DNA of 64,000 nucleotides, from contig NZ_VTFU01000003.1 in the NCBI RefSeq assembly GCF_009192735.1, positions 470,386-534,385 of the forward strand, in the 5' to 3' direction. The stretch comes from Arthrobacter gandavensis (lineage in GTDB: Bacteria > Actinomycetota > Actinomycetes > Actinomycetales > Micrococcaceae). Below are positions 8,861 to 16,803 of this stretch, piece by piece (within the stretch, counting starts at the first letter, position 1; every line of letters begins with the position of its first letter). Under the pieces are notes generated by a model. The model worked only from the letters and a program-made list of their open reading frames with translations. It did no database searches and had not been told where the DNA came from. Position numbers and translations under genes: made by a program.

Positions 8861-9216
8861 TCCGCTCCGCTCCCCGCTTTAGCTGCCGGATGCCGGTTGT
8901 CCTGCTGGATGCCGGATATGACTGGTGGATCCTGACGGCAGTTGGCGGATCCCGCATGGCTCTCCGCCCTTCCTCCATAAGCGCGCCCGGAAAGCGTCAT
9001 GTCAAGGAAATGGCGTGGTGCGAGGCTGGGCCACCGCAATTCCCAAAATTCAGGCCGGGAAAGTCCAAGCTGCGATACCCCAGGCTCCACTCCTCAAGCT
9101 CGCCCCCCAGGCTGCGGCACCCCCAGGTTGCAGAGGGGCAAGCTGTGGAATTCCGGGCGGTGCATTTTCAGCGCCTGTTGAATTTTCATCGGGGGTGGGT
9201 TTTCCACGACGGGGGT
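8861..9216. other. 356-bp stretch without a recognisable gene
   Basis: Only short overlapping frames without family resemblance or ribosome-binding sites are present. A small duplication of CTGGATGCCGG/GCCGGATGCCGG occurs near 8883-8917. Nothing else is seen. Confidence 0.5.
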
Positions 9217-9534
9217 TTAGGCAGCGGCAGCGAGGGCTGTGGCGCTGTCCGGGTAGTAGAAGGACCAGTCGTCATAGGGGTCCTGCCATGCCGAATCGTC
9301 CCGGCTCACGCGCTGCACCGCCGCCGCCGGAACCCAGCGGTTGTGTGCACGTCCGACGTCGTCGATCCAGTGGAGAAGGACCGCTGTGCGGGTCCAAGCT
9401 GCCGCCTTTCCATCAATAGTCGACGACGGCGTGCGGCACCGGATGTACGGCTCACGGCGGTACGGGGCATGCGTGATCGCCCCGGGCGGACGGGTTAGCG
9501 AAGAAGTGGACGATGAAGGATCCGCGGGAGGCAT
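9217..9534 (-). CDS. Hypothetical protein with W-rich C-terminus
   Basis: 105 residues. The C-terminal half (LLHWIDDVGRAHNRWVP ... SAWQDPYDDWSFY) looks like a folded conserved module of small Arthrobacter hypothetical proteins, while the Ser/Pro-rich first ~25 residues are doubtful. No good ribosome-binding site precedes the ATG at 9534, so the true start may be further in. Function unknown. Confidence 0.5.
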   Translation of the reverse strand: MPPADPSSSTSSLTRPPGAITHAPYRREPYIRCRTPSSTIDGKAAAWTRTAVLLHWIDDVGRAHNRWVPAAAVQRVSRDDSAWQDPYDDWSFYYPDSATALAAAA

Positions 9535-9614
9535 GGGATAACCATGCCGTGCGGCTCTGACACTTTGAGACTTCCCGGAAGGGAGGTCAGATCAGGCCCG
9601 AAGGGAGGGCAAGA

Positions 9615-10022
9615 TCAGGAGGCCAGGTCCCGCCATTTCGCGGCAGCCTTGTTGGACAGAGCGACGCTGTGGTCGGCAACCCGGCGCGGGACAAGACGGA
9701 TGACGGGCGCCAGCTCGGAGAAGGTTGGTCGAGCGGATTCGCCCTCGGAAAGCTTGGTGTGGGAGGGGCGGTTAGCCACAAGATAGAAAACGGCCATCGT
9801 GGCGACCAGCAGGGAAATGAGCGTTAGGACACCCAGCCCGTACAAAGCCAGCAGGGCATAAACAGGGGATTCAAAGAGGCTGGCGATGAAATTGGCACTG
9901 CCCAGCAGCAGCCACAGCCAGAACGCCGCCACGAGCACCAGCATGGTGCGACCGCGACGGAAAAGCATTGCGGATTTTTTCCGCGCAAAAGGCACTTCTT
10001 GAGACTCTCCGCCCATTTCCAT
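9615..10022 (-). CDS. Hypothetical two-helix membrane protein
   Basis: 135 residues with a basic N-terminus (FARKKSAMLFRRGR), two adjacent hydrophobic helices at about 27-47 and 55-83, and a hydrophilic C-terminal half. Two in-frame ATGs, at 10022 and two codons later, are both possible starts. Family not recognised; likely cytoplasmic-membrane located. Confidence 0.65.
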   Translation of the reverse strand: MEMGGESQEVPFARKKSAMLFRRGRTMLVLVAAFWLWLLLGSANFIASLFESPVYALLALYGLGVLTLISLLVATMAVFYLVANRPSHTKLSEGESARPTFSELAPVIRLVPRRVADHSVALSNKAAAKWRDLAS

Positions 10023-10160
10023 TCCCCCAGCTACCGGACCGGCCCAGCAGGTCCTAAGCAGATAATAGCTCCTTTATACGGGCATCCTACTCATCGGTGT
10101 GCCTGAATTTACTGTGTCGTTGCAGGAACGATATATCTGGAAGGTTCGGTTCGGCGCCCG

Positions 10161-11111
10161 TCATCCGCTGAAGACCTGCCCCGCGGTGTTCACAATCAAA
10201 ACGACACCCAGAATTCCCGTTACCCAAGACAGCGTATTGGTGGATGTTCGGGTCAAGAAGCCATCCAGTTTCCTCAGGACAGGATCCACCAGCCGGGCGG
10301 CGGCCAGGCGCGCAATCAGCAGCACCAACGCAGGAGCCACCATAAGCGTGCAGTAGGCGGCGAGGATGAGCCCGGGAAGCGGCCAGGTCAGCTCGGCGGT
10401 GCTGATCAAACCAATGGCGCCCAGATAAGGCAGCATGGTGGCGAGTTCAAGGGTGGTGGCTGCCAGGGCTAGGCCGACCAGAGCTGCGGCACCGCCCCGC
10501 TGGGAATCAGTGCCCACCGCCCGGTGGCGCCATCTGGCAAGCCTGCCTGAAGGAAGCGCAGCGGCGGAGGTCTCGCCGGCACTTGGACCGCCACCGGCAC
10601 TTGGGCCGCCACCGGCACTTGGGCCGATGCCGACGCTTGGACCGACACCAGCACTTGGGCCGGTGCCGCCGCCGGGAAGACCGAAGCTGGAAAGACTTGC
10701 CCCGGCGCCTCCGCCGCCAGCTGAAGAACCAGCACCATATCCATCGGCCACTCGCTGGTCAGCAGGGGTTTGAGTCTGGGACGGAACCCGCGCGGCCTTC
10801 TCCCGTTTCGCCTTGGCTTCGAGCTGGAAACTCCAGGCCAGGAGGGCGATGCCGGCACCAAGCAGTAGCACAGCGAACCCGCGTGAGGCAAAGAAGGCGC
10901 CGTAGTTTTCGAGCACAAAGCCGGCGCCAAAGAGAATGGCCAGTCCAGCAGCAAAGTAGAAAACCGCCACTGTTGTCAGGAACAGCAGGATTCGGCCGGG
11001 ACGCAGCCTGCCCGGAGCGAGCAGTAACCAGACCGGAATGAGCAGCGTGCCAAAACTGGTGGAGTCCACAAGTGCGAGGACGGCCAAGGCACCAAAGTGA
11101 GTAAGTTCCAT
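10161..11111 (-). CDS. GAP/Sap-family (sulfolipid-1-addressing-like) membrane protein
   Basis: 316-residue polytopic protein with three hydrophobic segments before and three after a long hydrophilic loop, matching the GAP/Sap family linked in mycobacteria to export of surface glycolipids. The opening FGALAVLALVDSTSFGTLLIPVWLLL is typical. The loop holds Gly/Pro/Ser/Ala repeats (GPSAGGGPSAGG, about residues 145-180), encoded by a 15-18-bp DNA repeat at 10580-10690. The start was set at ATG 11111 just before the first helix. Lipid transport is a family inference. Confidence 0.75.
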   Translation of the reverse strand: MELTHFGALAVLALVDSTSFGTLLIPVWLLLAPGRLRPGRILLFLTTVAVFYFAAGLAILFGAGFVLENYGAFFASRGFAVLLLGAGIALLAWSFQLEAKAKREKAARVPSQTQTPADQRVADGYGAGSSAGGGGAGASLSSFGLPGGGTGPSAGVGPSVGIGPSAGGGPSAGGGPSAGETSAAALPSGRLARWRHRAVGTDSQRGGAAALVGLALAATTLELATMLPYLGAIGLISTAELTWPLPGLILAAYCTLMVAPALVLLIARLAAARLVDPVLRKLDGFLTRTSTNTLSWVTGILGVVLIVNTAGQVFSG

Positions 11112-11264
11112 GGCAGCAACAGTAAAAGGCCGCCGCACCGCCGTCGTCCGTCAAAAGGAGGACTCAGGATGGGCACGGACCTCCGAACGGACCACTGTAA
11201 TGCCAAGGGTCAAGCCTGCTGCACTGCCGCTGCTGCCCCTGGCTGATACCCCTTGATCGCTCGC

Positions 11265-11306
11265 CCCTGACTGATACACACCCTGACTGATACACACCCT
11301 GACTGA
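11265..11306. repeat. 16-bp tandem repeat CCCTGACTGATACACA
   Basis: Two perfect copies (11265-11280, 11281-11296) and a partial third (11297-11306) lie between two genes on the minus strand. Not palindromic, no function seen. Confidence 0.8.
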
Positions 11307-11333
11307 CCCCCCCCTGAAGCACTTCCCGCGGCG

Positions 11334-12797
11334 CTACGCCGTCCCCGGCGCGGGTGGCTGGGCCAGCCGAGGACTTCCGGGATTGAGCAGTGAATGCCGC
11401 CGCCCGTAGAACCAGTAGATCAAGAGCCCAATGACCAGCCAAACCCCGAAACGCAGCCAGGTTTCCCAGTGCAGCTGCAGCATCAGAAACCCGGAGGAGA
11501 GCACACCAAAGGCCGGAATCCACGGCATCAGGGGCAGGCGGAACTCACGGGGCGCATCGGGCTGGCGGCGGCGCAGGACGATGACGGCAACGCTCACCAC
11601 TACGAAGGCCGCGAGGATGCCGATGTTCGTGAGGTCGGCGACGGCCCGGATGGGAAAGACACCGGCGAGCAGGGCTGAGGCAATGCCCGCTATCCAGGTC
11701 ACCCGCTGCGGGGTGTCACGCCGGTCGGTGCCGGAGAACCAGCCGGGCAGCAGCCCGTCGCGGCTCATCGAGAACCACACCCGGGTGACGCCCAGCAGGA
11801 ACGTCAGCATAACGGTGAGGATGGACAGCACGGCAAAGGCCGAAATCACAGTGGCAATGACCGGCAGTCCAACGGATTGGAAAGCTGAGGCAAACCCGGC
11901 GGTGGGGCTGATGTCGGTGTATTTCTGCATGCCGGTCAGGACCAGCGTGGCCAGGATGTACAGCACCATGGCCACACCGAGCGACAGTAGGATCGCCTTG
12001 GGCATGTGCTTCTTGCCGTCGGTGGCCTCCTCCGCGGCCGTACTCATGGCGTCGTATCCAAACACCGCAAAAAACACAGTGGCAGCGCCGGTGAACACCG
12101 CACCGAAGCCATTGGGCAGGAACGGCGAGTAGTTCTCCGGGTTGATATAGAAGAAGCCAAGACCCACGATGAACAGGATCAGCACCACTTTGATGGCCAC
12201 CGCCACGAGCTCGAACCGGCCAAAGGTCTTGGTGCCGCGGCTGAGGATCCAGGTGATGAACAGGCAGACCACCAGGGCTGGAACATTGATGACGCCGCCC
12301 TCCACGGTGTCTCCCGTGCCCTGCATCCAGGCCGGAACATCGATGCCGATGCCGGCCATGAACTCAGTGAAATAGCCGGAAATGCCGATGGCGACCACCG
12401 CCACAATGGCCGTGTATTCCAGCAGCAGATCCCAGCCGATAAACCAGCCAATAATCTCGCCCAGGGCCACGTACCCATAGGTGTAGGCCGAGCCGGCGCG
12501 TGGAACCATACCGGCAAACTCGGCGTAGGACATGGCGGCCGCGGCGCTGGCAAGGCCTGCGATCAGGAAGGAAATCAGTACGGCAGGCCCGACGCCGGGG
12601 GCGTCAGGCCCGCCGTTGGCCACCAGGCCGGCGAGGGTAAAGATGCCGATGCCGATAATGCCGCCGACGCCGATGGCCGTCAGCTGCCACAGGCCAAGGC
12701 TTTTGAAGAGCTTGTTGCCGGTTGTTTCGTCTTCCACCTCGTCGATGGGCTTGCGCCGGAAAAGGGACGAGGAGGACGAGCTTTCTGCCGTGGCCAT
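11334..12797 (-). CDS. APC-family (CAT-type) amino acid permease
   Basis: 487-residue amino acid/polyamine/organocation transporter with about twelve hydrophobic segments. The conserved opening LTAIGVGGIIGIGIFTLAG and the AGSAYTYGYVALGE motif in TM3 place it with the cationic amino acid transporter (YfnA/CAT) branch. A Ser-rich N-terminus precedes the family's FKSLGLWQL region. A stable hairpin (12830-12864) lies in the leader just upstream. The substrate is probably an amino acid; cationic preference is only a family inference. Confidence 0.9.
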   Translation of the reverse strand: MATAESSSSSSLFRRKPIDEVEDETTGNKLFKSLGLWQLTAIGVGGIIGIGIFTLAGLVANGGPDAPGVGPAVLISFLIAGLASAAAAMSYAEFAGMVPRAGSAYTYGYVALGEIIGWFIGWDLLLEYTAIVAVVAIGISGYFTEFMAGIGIDVPAWMQGTGDTVEGGVINVPALVVCLFITWILSRGTKTFGRFELVAVAIKVVLILFIVGLGFFYINPENYSPFLPNGFGAVFTGAATVFFAVFGYDAMSTAAEEATDGKKHMPKAILLSLGVAMVLYILATLVLTGMQKYTDISPTAGFASAFQSVGLPVIATVISAFAVLSILTVMLTFLLGVTRVWFSMSRDGLLPGWFSGTDRRDTPQRVTWIAGIASALLAGVFPIRAVADLTNIGILAAFVVVSVAVIVLRRRQPDAPREFRLPLMPWIPAFGVLSSGFLMLQLHWETWLRFGVWLVIGLLIYWFYGRRHSLLNPGSPRLAQPPAPGTA

Positions 12798-12829
12798 GGG
12801 AGGCTCCGATCATCGCTGCCGGTATCTGG

Positions 12830-12864
12830 CTGGGGCCACCGGAGCGTCTTTCCGGCGACCCCAG
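12830..12864 (-). promoter_or_regulatory. Leader hairpin upstream of the APC permease
   Basis: On the minus strand CTGGGGTCGCCGGA pairs with TCCGGTGGCCCCAG, giving a 14-bp stem with two G-U pairs and a 7-base loop that ends about 32 bases before the start codon. It lies close to the permease initiation region and lacks a U-run, so it is more likely a leader element than a terminator. The class is not recognised. Confidence 0.45.
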
Positions 12865-12931
12865 CAGTATCGTCCCGGCTAAACCGCCTTGGAAAGAGCA
12901 GACGGGCAAAAAATGCCGGCGCCGGAGGCCG

Positions 12932-13324
12932 CTACTGCCCCGTTCCGGGTTTCCTCTCCACCGGGGCAGGCCCGTTGCCGGACTCTTTTTCTTCCTGCCC
13001 GTGGGCGGGGGAATCGACGAACTTCAGTCCAACCACGCAGCCGATGATCCCGGCAAGGAAAAGGATCTTCAGCAGGCCGGGCTGTTCATTGCCGAAGATC
13101 ATGGCATAGGCCACGGTCAGGACCGCGCCGAGGCCGGTCCATACTGCATAGGCGGTGGAGATCGGAATGAAGTTCATGGCGTAGGAAAGACCCACCATGG
13201 AAAGAACGCCGGCGGCGAGGAAAATCAAGGACGGCAGGAGGATGGTGAAGCCCGCCGACGCATCAAGGGCGGTTGCCCAGACGGCTTCCAGGACGGCGCT
13301 GAGGAGCAGAACGATCCACGGCAT
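12932..13324 (-). CDS. SMR-family exporter subunit, Gdx/YkkD-like
   Basis: 130-residue small multidrug-resistance family protein with four helices, the conserved Glu in LSAVLEAVWATAL and the segment IPISTAYAVWTGLGAV, as in guanidinium exporters. It has a hydrophilic C-terminal extension of about 25 residues, longer than standard SMR proteins. It starts 2 bases after the stop of the companion SMR gene, so the pair probably forms a heterodimer like YkkC/YkkD. The guanidine-III riboswitch at the head of the operon indicates that the cargo is guanidinium or a related guanidinyl compound. Confidence 0.88.
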   Translation of the reverse strand: MPWIVLLLSAVLEAVWATALDASAGFTILLPSLIFLAAGVLSMVGLSYAMNFIPISTAYAVWTGLGAVLTVAYAMIFGNEQPGLLKILFLAGIIGCVVGLKFVDSPAHGQEEKESGNGPAPVERKPGTGQ

Positions 13325-13326
13325 GC

Positions 13327-13641
13327 TTAGCCCACCACCTTCAGGCCGACGACGCAGCCCACCACGCCGAGCAGCAGCAGGACCTTGATGACCGTGGCTT
13401 TCTCGCCGCCGAACACCATGGCGTACGCAGCGGTCAGGACGGCGCCGATGCCCACCCATACGGCATATGCCGTGCCCACGGGAATGGACTGCATGGCGAC
13501 GGCCAGACCGGCCATGCTGAGAATGATGCCCGCGGCAAAGATGATGGTCGGCCACAGGCGCCGGAAGTTCTGTGACTTCCCGAGCGCCGTTGCCCAAACG
13601 GCCTCCAGCATGCCGGAGAGAACAAGAATGACCCATGCCAT
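13327..13641 (-). CDS. SMR-family exporter subunit, Gdx/YkkC-like
   Basis: 104-residue four-helix SMR protein with the essential Glu in LSGMLEAVWATAL and IPVGTAYAVWVGIGAV, the signature of Gdx/SugE-type guanidinium/H+ antiporters rather than EmrE. It is the first gene of a two-gene operon; its TAA stop is 2 bases before the partner's ATG. The ribosome-binding site AAAGGA lies 7 bases before the ATG and directly abuts the guanidine-III aptamer, so expression is probably switched on by guanidine at translation. Confidence 0.9.
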   Translation of the reverse strand: MAWVILVLSGMLEAVWATALGKSQNFRRLWPTIIFAAGIILSMAGLAVAMQSIPVGTAYAVWVGIGAVLTAAYAMVFGGEKATVIKVLLLLGVVGCVVGLKVVG

Positions 13642-13654
13642 GATGAATTCCTTT

Positions 13655-13695
13655 GGCCAGTCTTGTCGCTGTCCGGGTACTGAACCGTCGTCCGG
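13655..13695 (-). promoter_or_regulatory. Guanidine-III (ykkC-III) riboswitch
   Basis: The minus strand reads CCGGACGACGG, then GTACCCGG, then CAGCGACAAGAC over 41 nt. This is nearly superimposable on the known actinobacterial guanidine-III aptamer core (CCGGACGAGG ... GUACCCGG ... CAG-GACAAGAC). The CCGG/CCGG pairing and the GGU-UCAGU/ACUGGCC pairing needed for the pseudoknot are present, the latter with compensatory changes and one bulged base. The next six bases are the ribosome-binding site of the SMR operon, consistent with translational control. Identification is from remembered consensus, not a covariance search. Confidence 0.88.
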
Positions 13696-13750
13696 AGACC
13701 GGGATGCGGTCTTGGCCTCCTACGGTAGCAAATCCGAAACGGGGCTGCTG

Positions 13751-15067
13751 TTACCGCTGGATCATCCCTTCCACTTCCTTCTTGAAGGCCTCGGCCGCGT
13801 CCTGGGGGCTCATGCTTCCGGCAAGAACTTCGCTGGTGTACCGCACAATGACGTTTTGCACATCGCTGGCCCCAACCGGCGGCACCGGCGGAGCGCTGTC
13901 GACGTCGGGCTCGATCTCGGCAAGGAAATCCAGCACCTCAACGTTGGCGGGTGACAATGCGTCGGTGATGGACTCCTTGACCTCCGAGTTGGTGGGAACG
14001 CCCCGGTCGGTCAGAAGGGCCTCGCCCGCGGCTTTGTCATTGATCAGGAAGTTGATGAATTCCGCGGTTTCTTCCGGATGTTCCGTCCGGGACGAGGCGG
14101 ACCAGAACATGGTGGGTTTGAAGTACATCCCGTTGCTCGAGACGCTGCCTTCGGAGCTGGGCGGCCGCAGCATTTTGATGTCGGTGCCGGTGGTGGCTTC
14201 AAGCGATCCCAGCTGGTTGGTCCACCACCAGCTCATGGCCATCTTGTTGGTTCCGAACATGCTGCTCTCCATGGACGCGCTGTTGTCCTCGGTGAAGATG
14301 GTGACGGGAGGGCTGGCCTGTTCATCCAGCTGGCTCTTGAGCTGTTCCCAGTAACCGGCAGCCGTAGCGGTTTCGAAGCCGAGCTCGCCGTCGTCGGTGT
14401 AGAGCTGTTCACCGTGCTGCCGCAGCCAAATGATGAAGTTTCCCTCGTTGGAGCCGTAGGAGGCGCCGTAGCTGTCGCCGTTGCCAGCGGCAGTCAGTGC
14501 GGCAGCGGTTTGCCGGTAGTCCTCCCACGTCCAGGTTTTATCGTCCGGCAGGGGGACGCCCGCGGCGTCGAAGAGGGCGGTGTTGGCCATGATGACGTAG
14601 GCATTGAAACCCGTGCTCAGTCCGTACTGGCTGCCTTCGTACTGGCCTGACGCCAGATCGTCCTCACCGATGTTGGAAGTGTCGATGCCGTCCTGTGCCG
14701 CAAGGTCCAGGAGCGCTCCGCGTCCGCCGTATTCCGCGATGTACTTCTGGTCCATCTGGATAATGTCCGGGGTGTCGCCGCCGGCGGTCACGGTGGCGAG
14801 CTTGTCCCAGTAGCTGCTCCATTCGCCGGGCTGCGGCTTGATGGTGATGTTGGGATGGCTGTCCTCGAATGAGTCGATGGCCGCCTGGGTCTGCTTATTG
14901 AGGAACTCGTTTCCCCACCAGGTGAACGTCAGTTCCACGGGAGCATCGGGGTCAGCGGCTGACTCGTCGGATCCACAGCTTGTCAGGAGCAAACCGGCCA
15001 CGGCTGCGAGCGACAGGAGCTTGGTGCGGGTGTTGGAGCGGTTGGCATTTCGTTTCATGATCGTCAT
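13751..15067 (-). CDS. Sugar ABC transporter substrate-binding lipoprotein
   Basis: 438-residue family-1 extracellular solute-binding protein. A basic N-terminus and hydrophobic stretch lead to a lipobox LLTSCGS (Cys anchored to lipid). The mature part opens VELTFTWWGNEFLNKQTQ, resembling the two paralogues encoded at 28.8-31.6 kb. No permease adjoins it, so it may deliver its ligand to the permeases at 31.7-33.6 kb. ATG 15067 and ATG 15058 are both possible; GGAAGG lies 3 and 12 bases before them. A perfect LacI-type palindrome lies 22 bases upstream, opposite the divergent pectate lyase. Confidence 0.9.
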   Translation of the reverse strand: MTIMKRNANRSNTRTKLLSLAAVAGLLLTSCGSDESAADPDAPVELTFTWWGNEFLNKQTQAAIDSFEDSHPNITIKPQPGEWSSYWDKLATVTAGGDTPDIIQMDQKYIAEYGGRGALLDLAAQDGIDTSNIGEDDLASGQYEGSQYGLSTGFNAYVIMANTALFDAAGVPLPDDKTWTWEDYRQTAAALTAAGNGDSYGASYGSNEGNFIIWLRQHGEQLYTDDGELGFETATAAGYWEQLKSQLDEQASPPVTIFTEDNSASMESSMFGTNKMAMSWWWTNQLGSLEATTGTDIKMLRPPSSEGSVSSNGMYFKPTMFWSASSRTEHPEETAEFINFLINDKAAGEALLTDRGVPTNSEVKESITDALSPANVEVLDFLAEIEPDVDSAPPVPPVGASDVQNVIVRYTSEVLAGSMSPQDAAEAFKKEVEGMIQR

Positions 15068-15088
15068 CGACCTTCCGTAGCGGAATAA

Positions 15089-15100
15089 GAAAACGTTTTC
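15089..15100. promoter_or_regulatory. LacI-type operator upstream of the binding-protein gene
   Basis: Perfect palindrome GAAAACGTTTTC, 22 bp before the substrate-binding protein start. It matches the CG-centred operator style of LacI-family repressors and the sites at 15211, 20622, 27448 and 33706. Confidence 0.65.
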
Positions 15101-15210
15101 CCGAGCTGCGGGTGAGTATTCCAACGCCGTTCCGCTGCTGTCAATAGTGTCTGGAAAGGAAGAGCTCAGGCGGGGCGTTGGGGCCGGAGTCTAAAAGCCC
15201 TTGACCCCGA

Positions 15211-15222
15211 GAAAACGCTTTC
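15211..15222. promoter_or_regulatory. LacI-type operator upstream of the pectate lyase
   Basis: GAAAACGCTTTC, nearly palindromic, about 100 bp upstream of the pectate lyase start and in the same divergent region as the 15089 site. Confidence 0.6.
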
Positions 15223-15324
15223 TTACGATGGGCCGTTCAGGCCGGACATCGGGCACCCGCCGGCGGGGCGAAGTGCCGCCGCCGCGGAGGCTCGGAACGG
15301 TACGCACTCTCAATGAGGAGAATC

Positions 15325-16683
15325 ATGGCGGGAAAGTCTTCACGGCTGGCATCGGGATTGGCCCTAAGCGTGGCGGCGGCGTTGCTTGCCGCACCTGGAG
15401 CAGCTGCGGCACCACCGCAGGACAAGGGACAGGCTAAAGTCCCGCTTGAGCGGCAGGTTCTGCCTGCGGGTGACGGATTCGCATCCTTCAACGGCGGAAC
15501 CACAGGCGGTGCCGGCGCCGGCCAGGATCGGGTGTACGACGTCGAAACCCGCTTCCAGCTGCAGGCGGCACTTGCGGAGGCCGGGCAGGAGCCGAAAATC
15601 ATCCGCGTCCACGGCGAAGTGCTCGGAAACGCAGACGCGGCAGGCAACCCGCTGACCTGTGAAGACTATGCAGAGGGAACCGGTTACACCTTGGAGGGTT
15701 ACCTGGCGGCCTATGACCCGGCCGTCTACGGGTGGGACCGCGAGCCGGAGGGAGAGCTGGAAGATGCACGCCTGAGGGCCGCCGCCCGGCAGAAGCAAAC
15801 CATGCTGACGTCAGTGCCCAGCAACACGACTATCGTGGGCGCAACCCCTCAGGCAACGCTGCGGGGGCTGTCCCTGCAGGTCAACGGGTCCTCGAACGTG
15901 ATAATCCGGAACCTCAATCACGCTGCCGTCAGTGACTGCTTTCCGCAGTGGGATCCCACGGATGGTGCCGCTGGAAACTGGAACAGCGAGTACGACATGG
16001 TGCAGATCATCAATCGGGCCGAAAATGTCTGGGTGGACCACAACCACTACACCGATGCTCCGGGGTTCGATGATCTGGCTCCGGAGTACTTTGGCTGTCC
16101 GTTTCGGCAGCATGACGGTTCCGTGGACATCACCAACGGATCCGATCTCGTCACGGTGTCCTACAACCGGTTCGAGGACCGCGACAAGCTGATGCTGATC
16201 GGCTCCACCGATTCCACCAACCGCGGCGACGTCGGACGGTTGCGGGTGACGATGCATCACAATGAATTCGTCAACATCGGCCAGCGGGCGCCGCGCGTGC
16301 GCTTCGGACAGGTGGACGTCTACAACAACCACTTTGTCATTGCCGAAAACGCGCGGGTGCCCTTCGTGTACAGCCTGGGTGCGGGGTTCGAATCGCACCT
16401 TTGGGCCGAAGCGAATGCCTTTACGGTTCCGGCCGGTTTTGATCCGGCCCGGATCATCGGGCATTACAAGGGAACGCGGATCACCACGACGGCGAATACC
16501 GTCAACGGCCACAAGGCTGACCTGCGGTCGCTCTACAATGCTGCGGCGCCGGCCGACAAGCAGTTGACCGCGGACACCAGCTGGCAGCCGACCGCGCGCA
16601 CCAAGGTGTCGCCGGCGCAGGCCATCCCGTCCCTGTTGAAGAAGAACACCGGGCCGATCTTCACGTCGTCCTCTTCCCGCTAG
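15325..16683 (+). CDS. Secreted pectate lyase (polysaccharide lyase family 1)
   Basis: 452 residues. A Sec signal peptide (basic MAGKSSR, hydrophobic core, cleavage near APGAAAA) indicates secretion. The mature protein has the parallel beta-helix landmarks of PL1: VWVDHNHYTD, DGSVDITNGSDLVTVSYNRF with its calcium-binding aspartates, and QRAPRVRFGQVDVYNNHF with the catalytic Arg region. It should cleave polygalacturonate by beta-elimination, releasing 4,5-unsaturated oligogalacturonides. ATG 15325 follows the ribosome-binding site AGGAG by 5 bases. The operator at 15211 and the divergent sugar-binding protein suggest induction with uptake of the released sugars. Confidence 0.92.
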   Translation: MAGKSSRLASGLALSVAAALLAAPGAAAAPPQDKGQAKVPLERQVLPAGDGFASFNGGTTGGAGAGQDRVYDVETRFQLQAALAEAGQEPKIIRVHGEVLGNADAAGNPLTCEDYAEGTGYTLEGYLAAYDPAVYGWDREPEGELEDARLRAAARQKQTMLTSVPSNTTIVGATPQATLRGLSLQVNGSSNVIIRNLNHAAVSDCFPQWDPTDGAAGNWNSEYDMVQIINRAENVWVDHNHYTDAPGFDDLAPEYFGCPFRQHDGSVDITNGSDLVTVSYNRFEDRDKLMLIGSTDSTNRGDVGRLRVTMHHNEFVNIGQRAPRVRFGQVDVYNNHFVIAENARVPFVYSLGAGFESHLWAEANAFTVPAGFDPARIIGHYKGTRITTTANTVNGHKADLRSLYNAAAPADKQLTADTSWQPTARTKVSPAQAIPSLLKKNTGPIFTSSSSR

Positions 16684-16761
16684 CTGGGTTCTCTTAGCCG
16701 GGTTCCTTTAGCCGGTCCATTAACCCGGGCCCCGCTAGCCCTTTCCCGCTAGCCCTTTCCT

Positions 16762-16803
16762 GTTAGCCCAGCCGGGTTAGCCCAGCCGGGTTAGCCCAGC
16801 CGG
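16762..16803. repeat. Three perfect 14-bp tandem repeats at the 3' end of the MFS gene
   Basis: GTTAGCCCAGCCGG repeats exactly at 16762, 16776 and 16790; the last copy contains the TAA stop codon of the minus-strand MFS gene. Degenerate TTAGCC/CTAGCC copies continue upstream to 16684. Confidence 0.85.
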
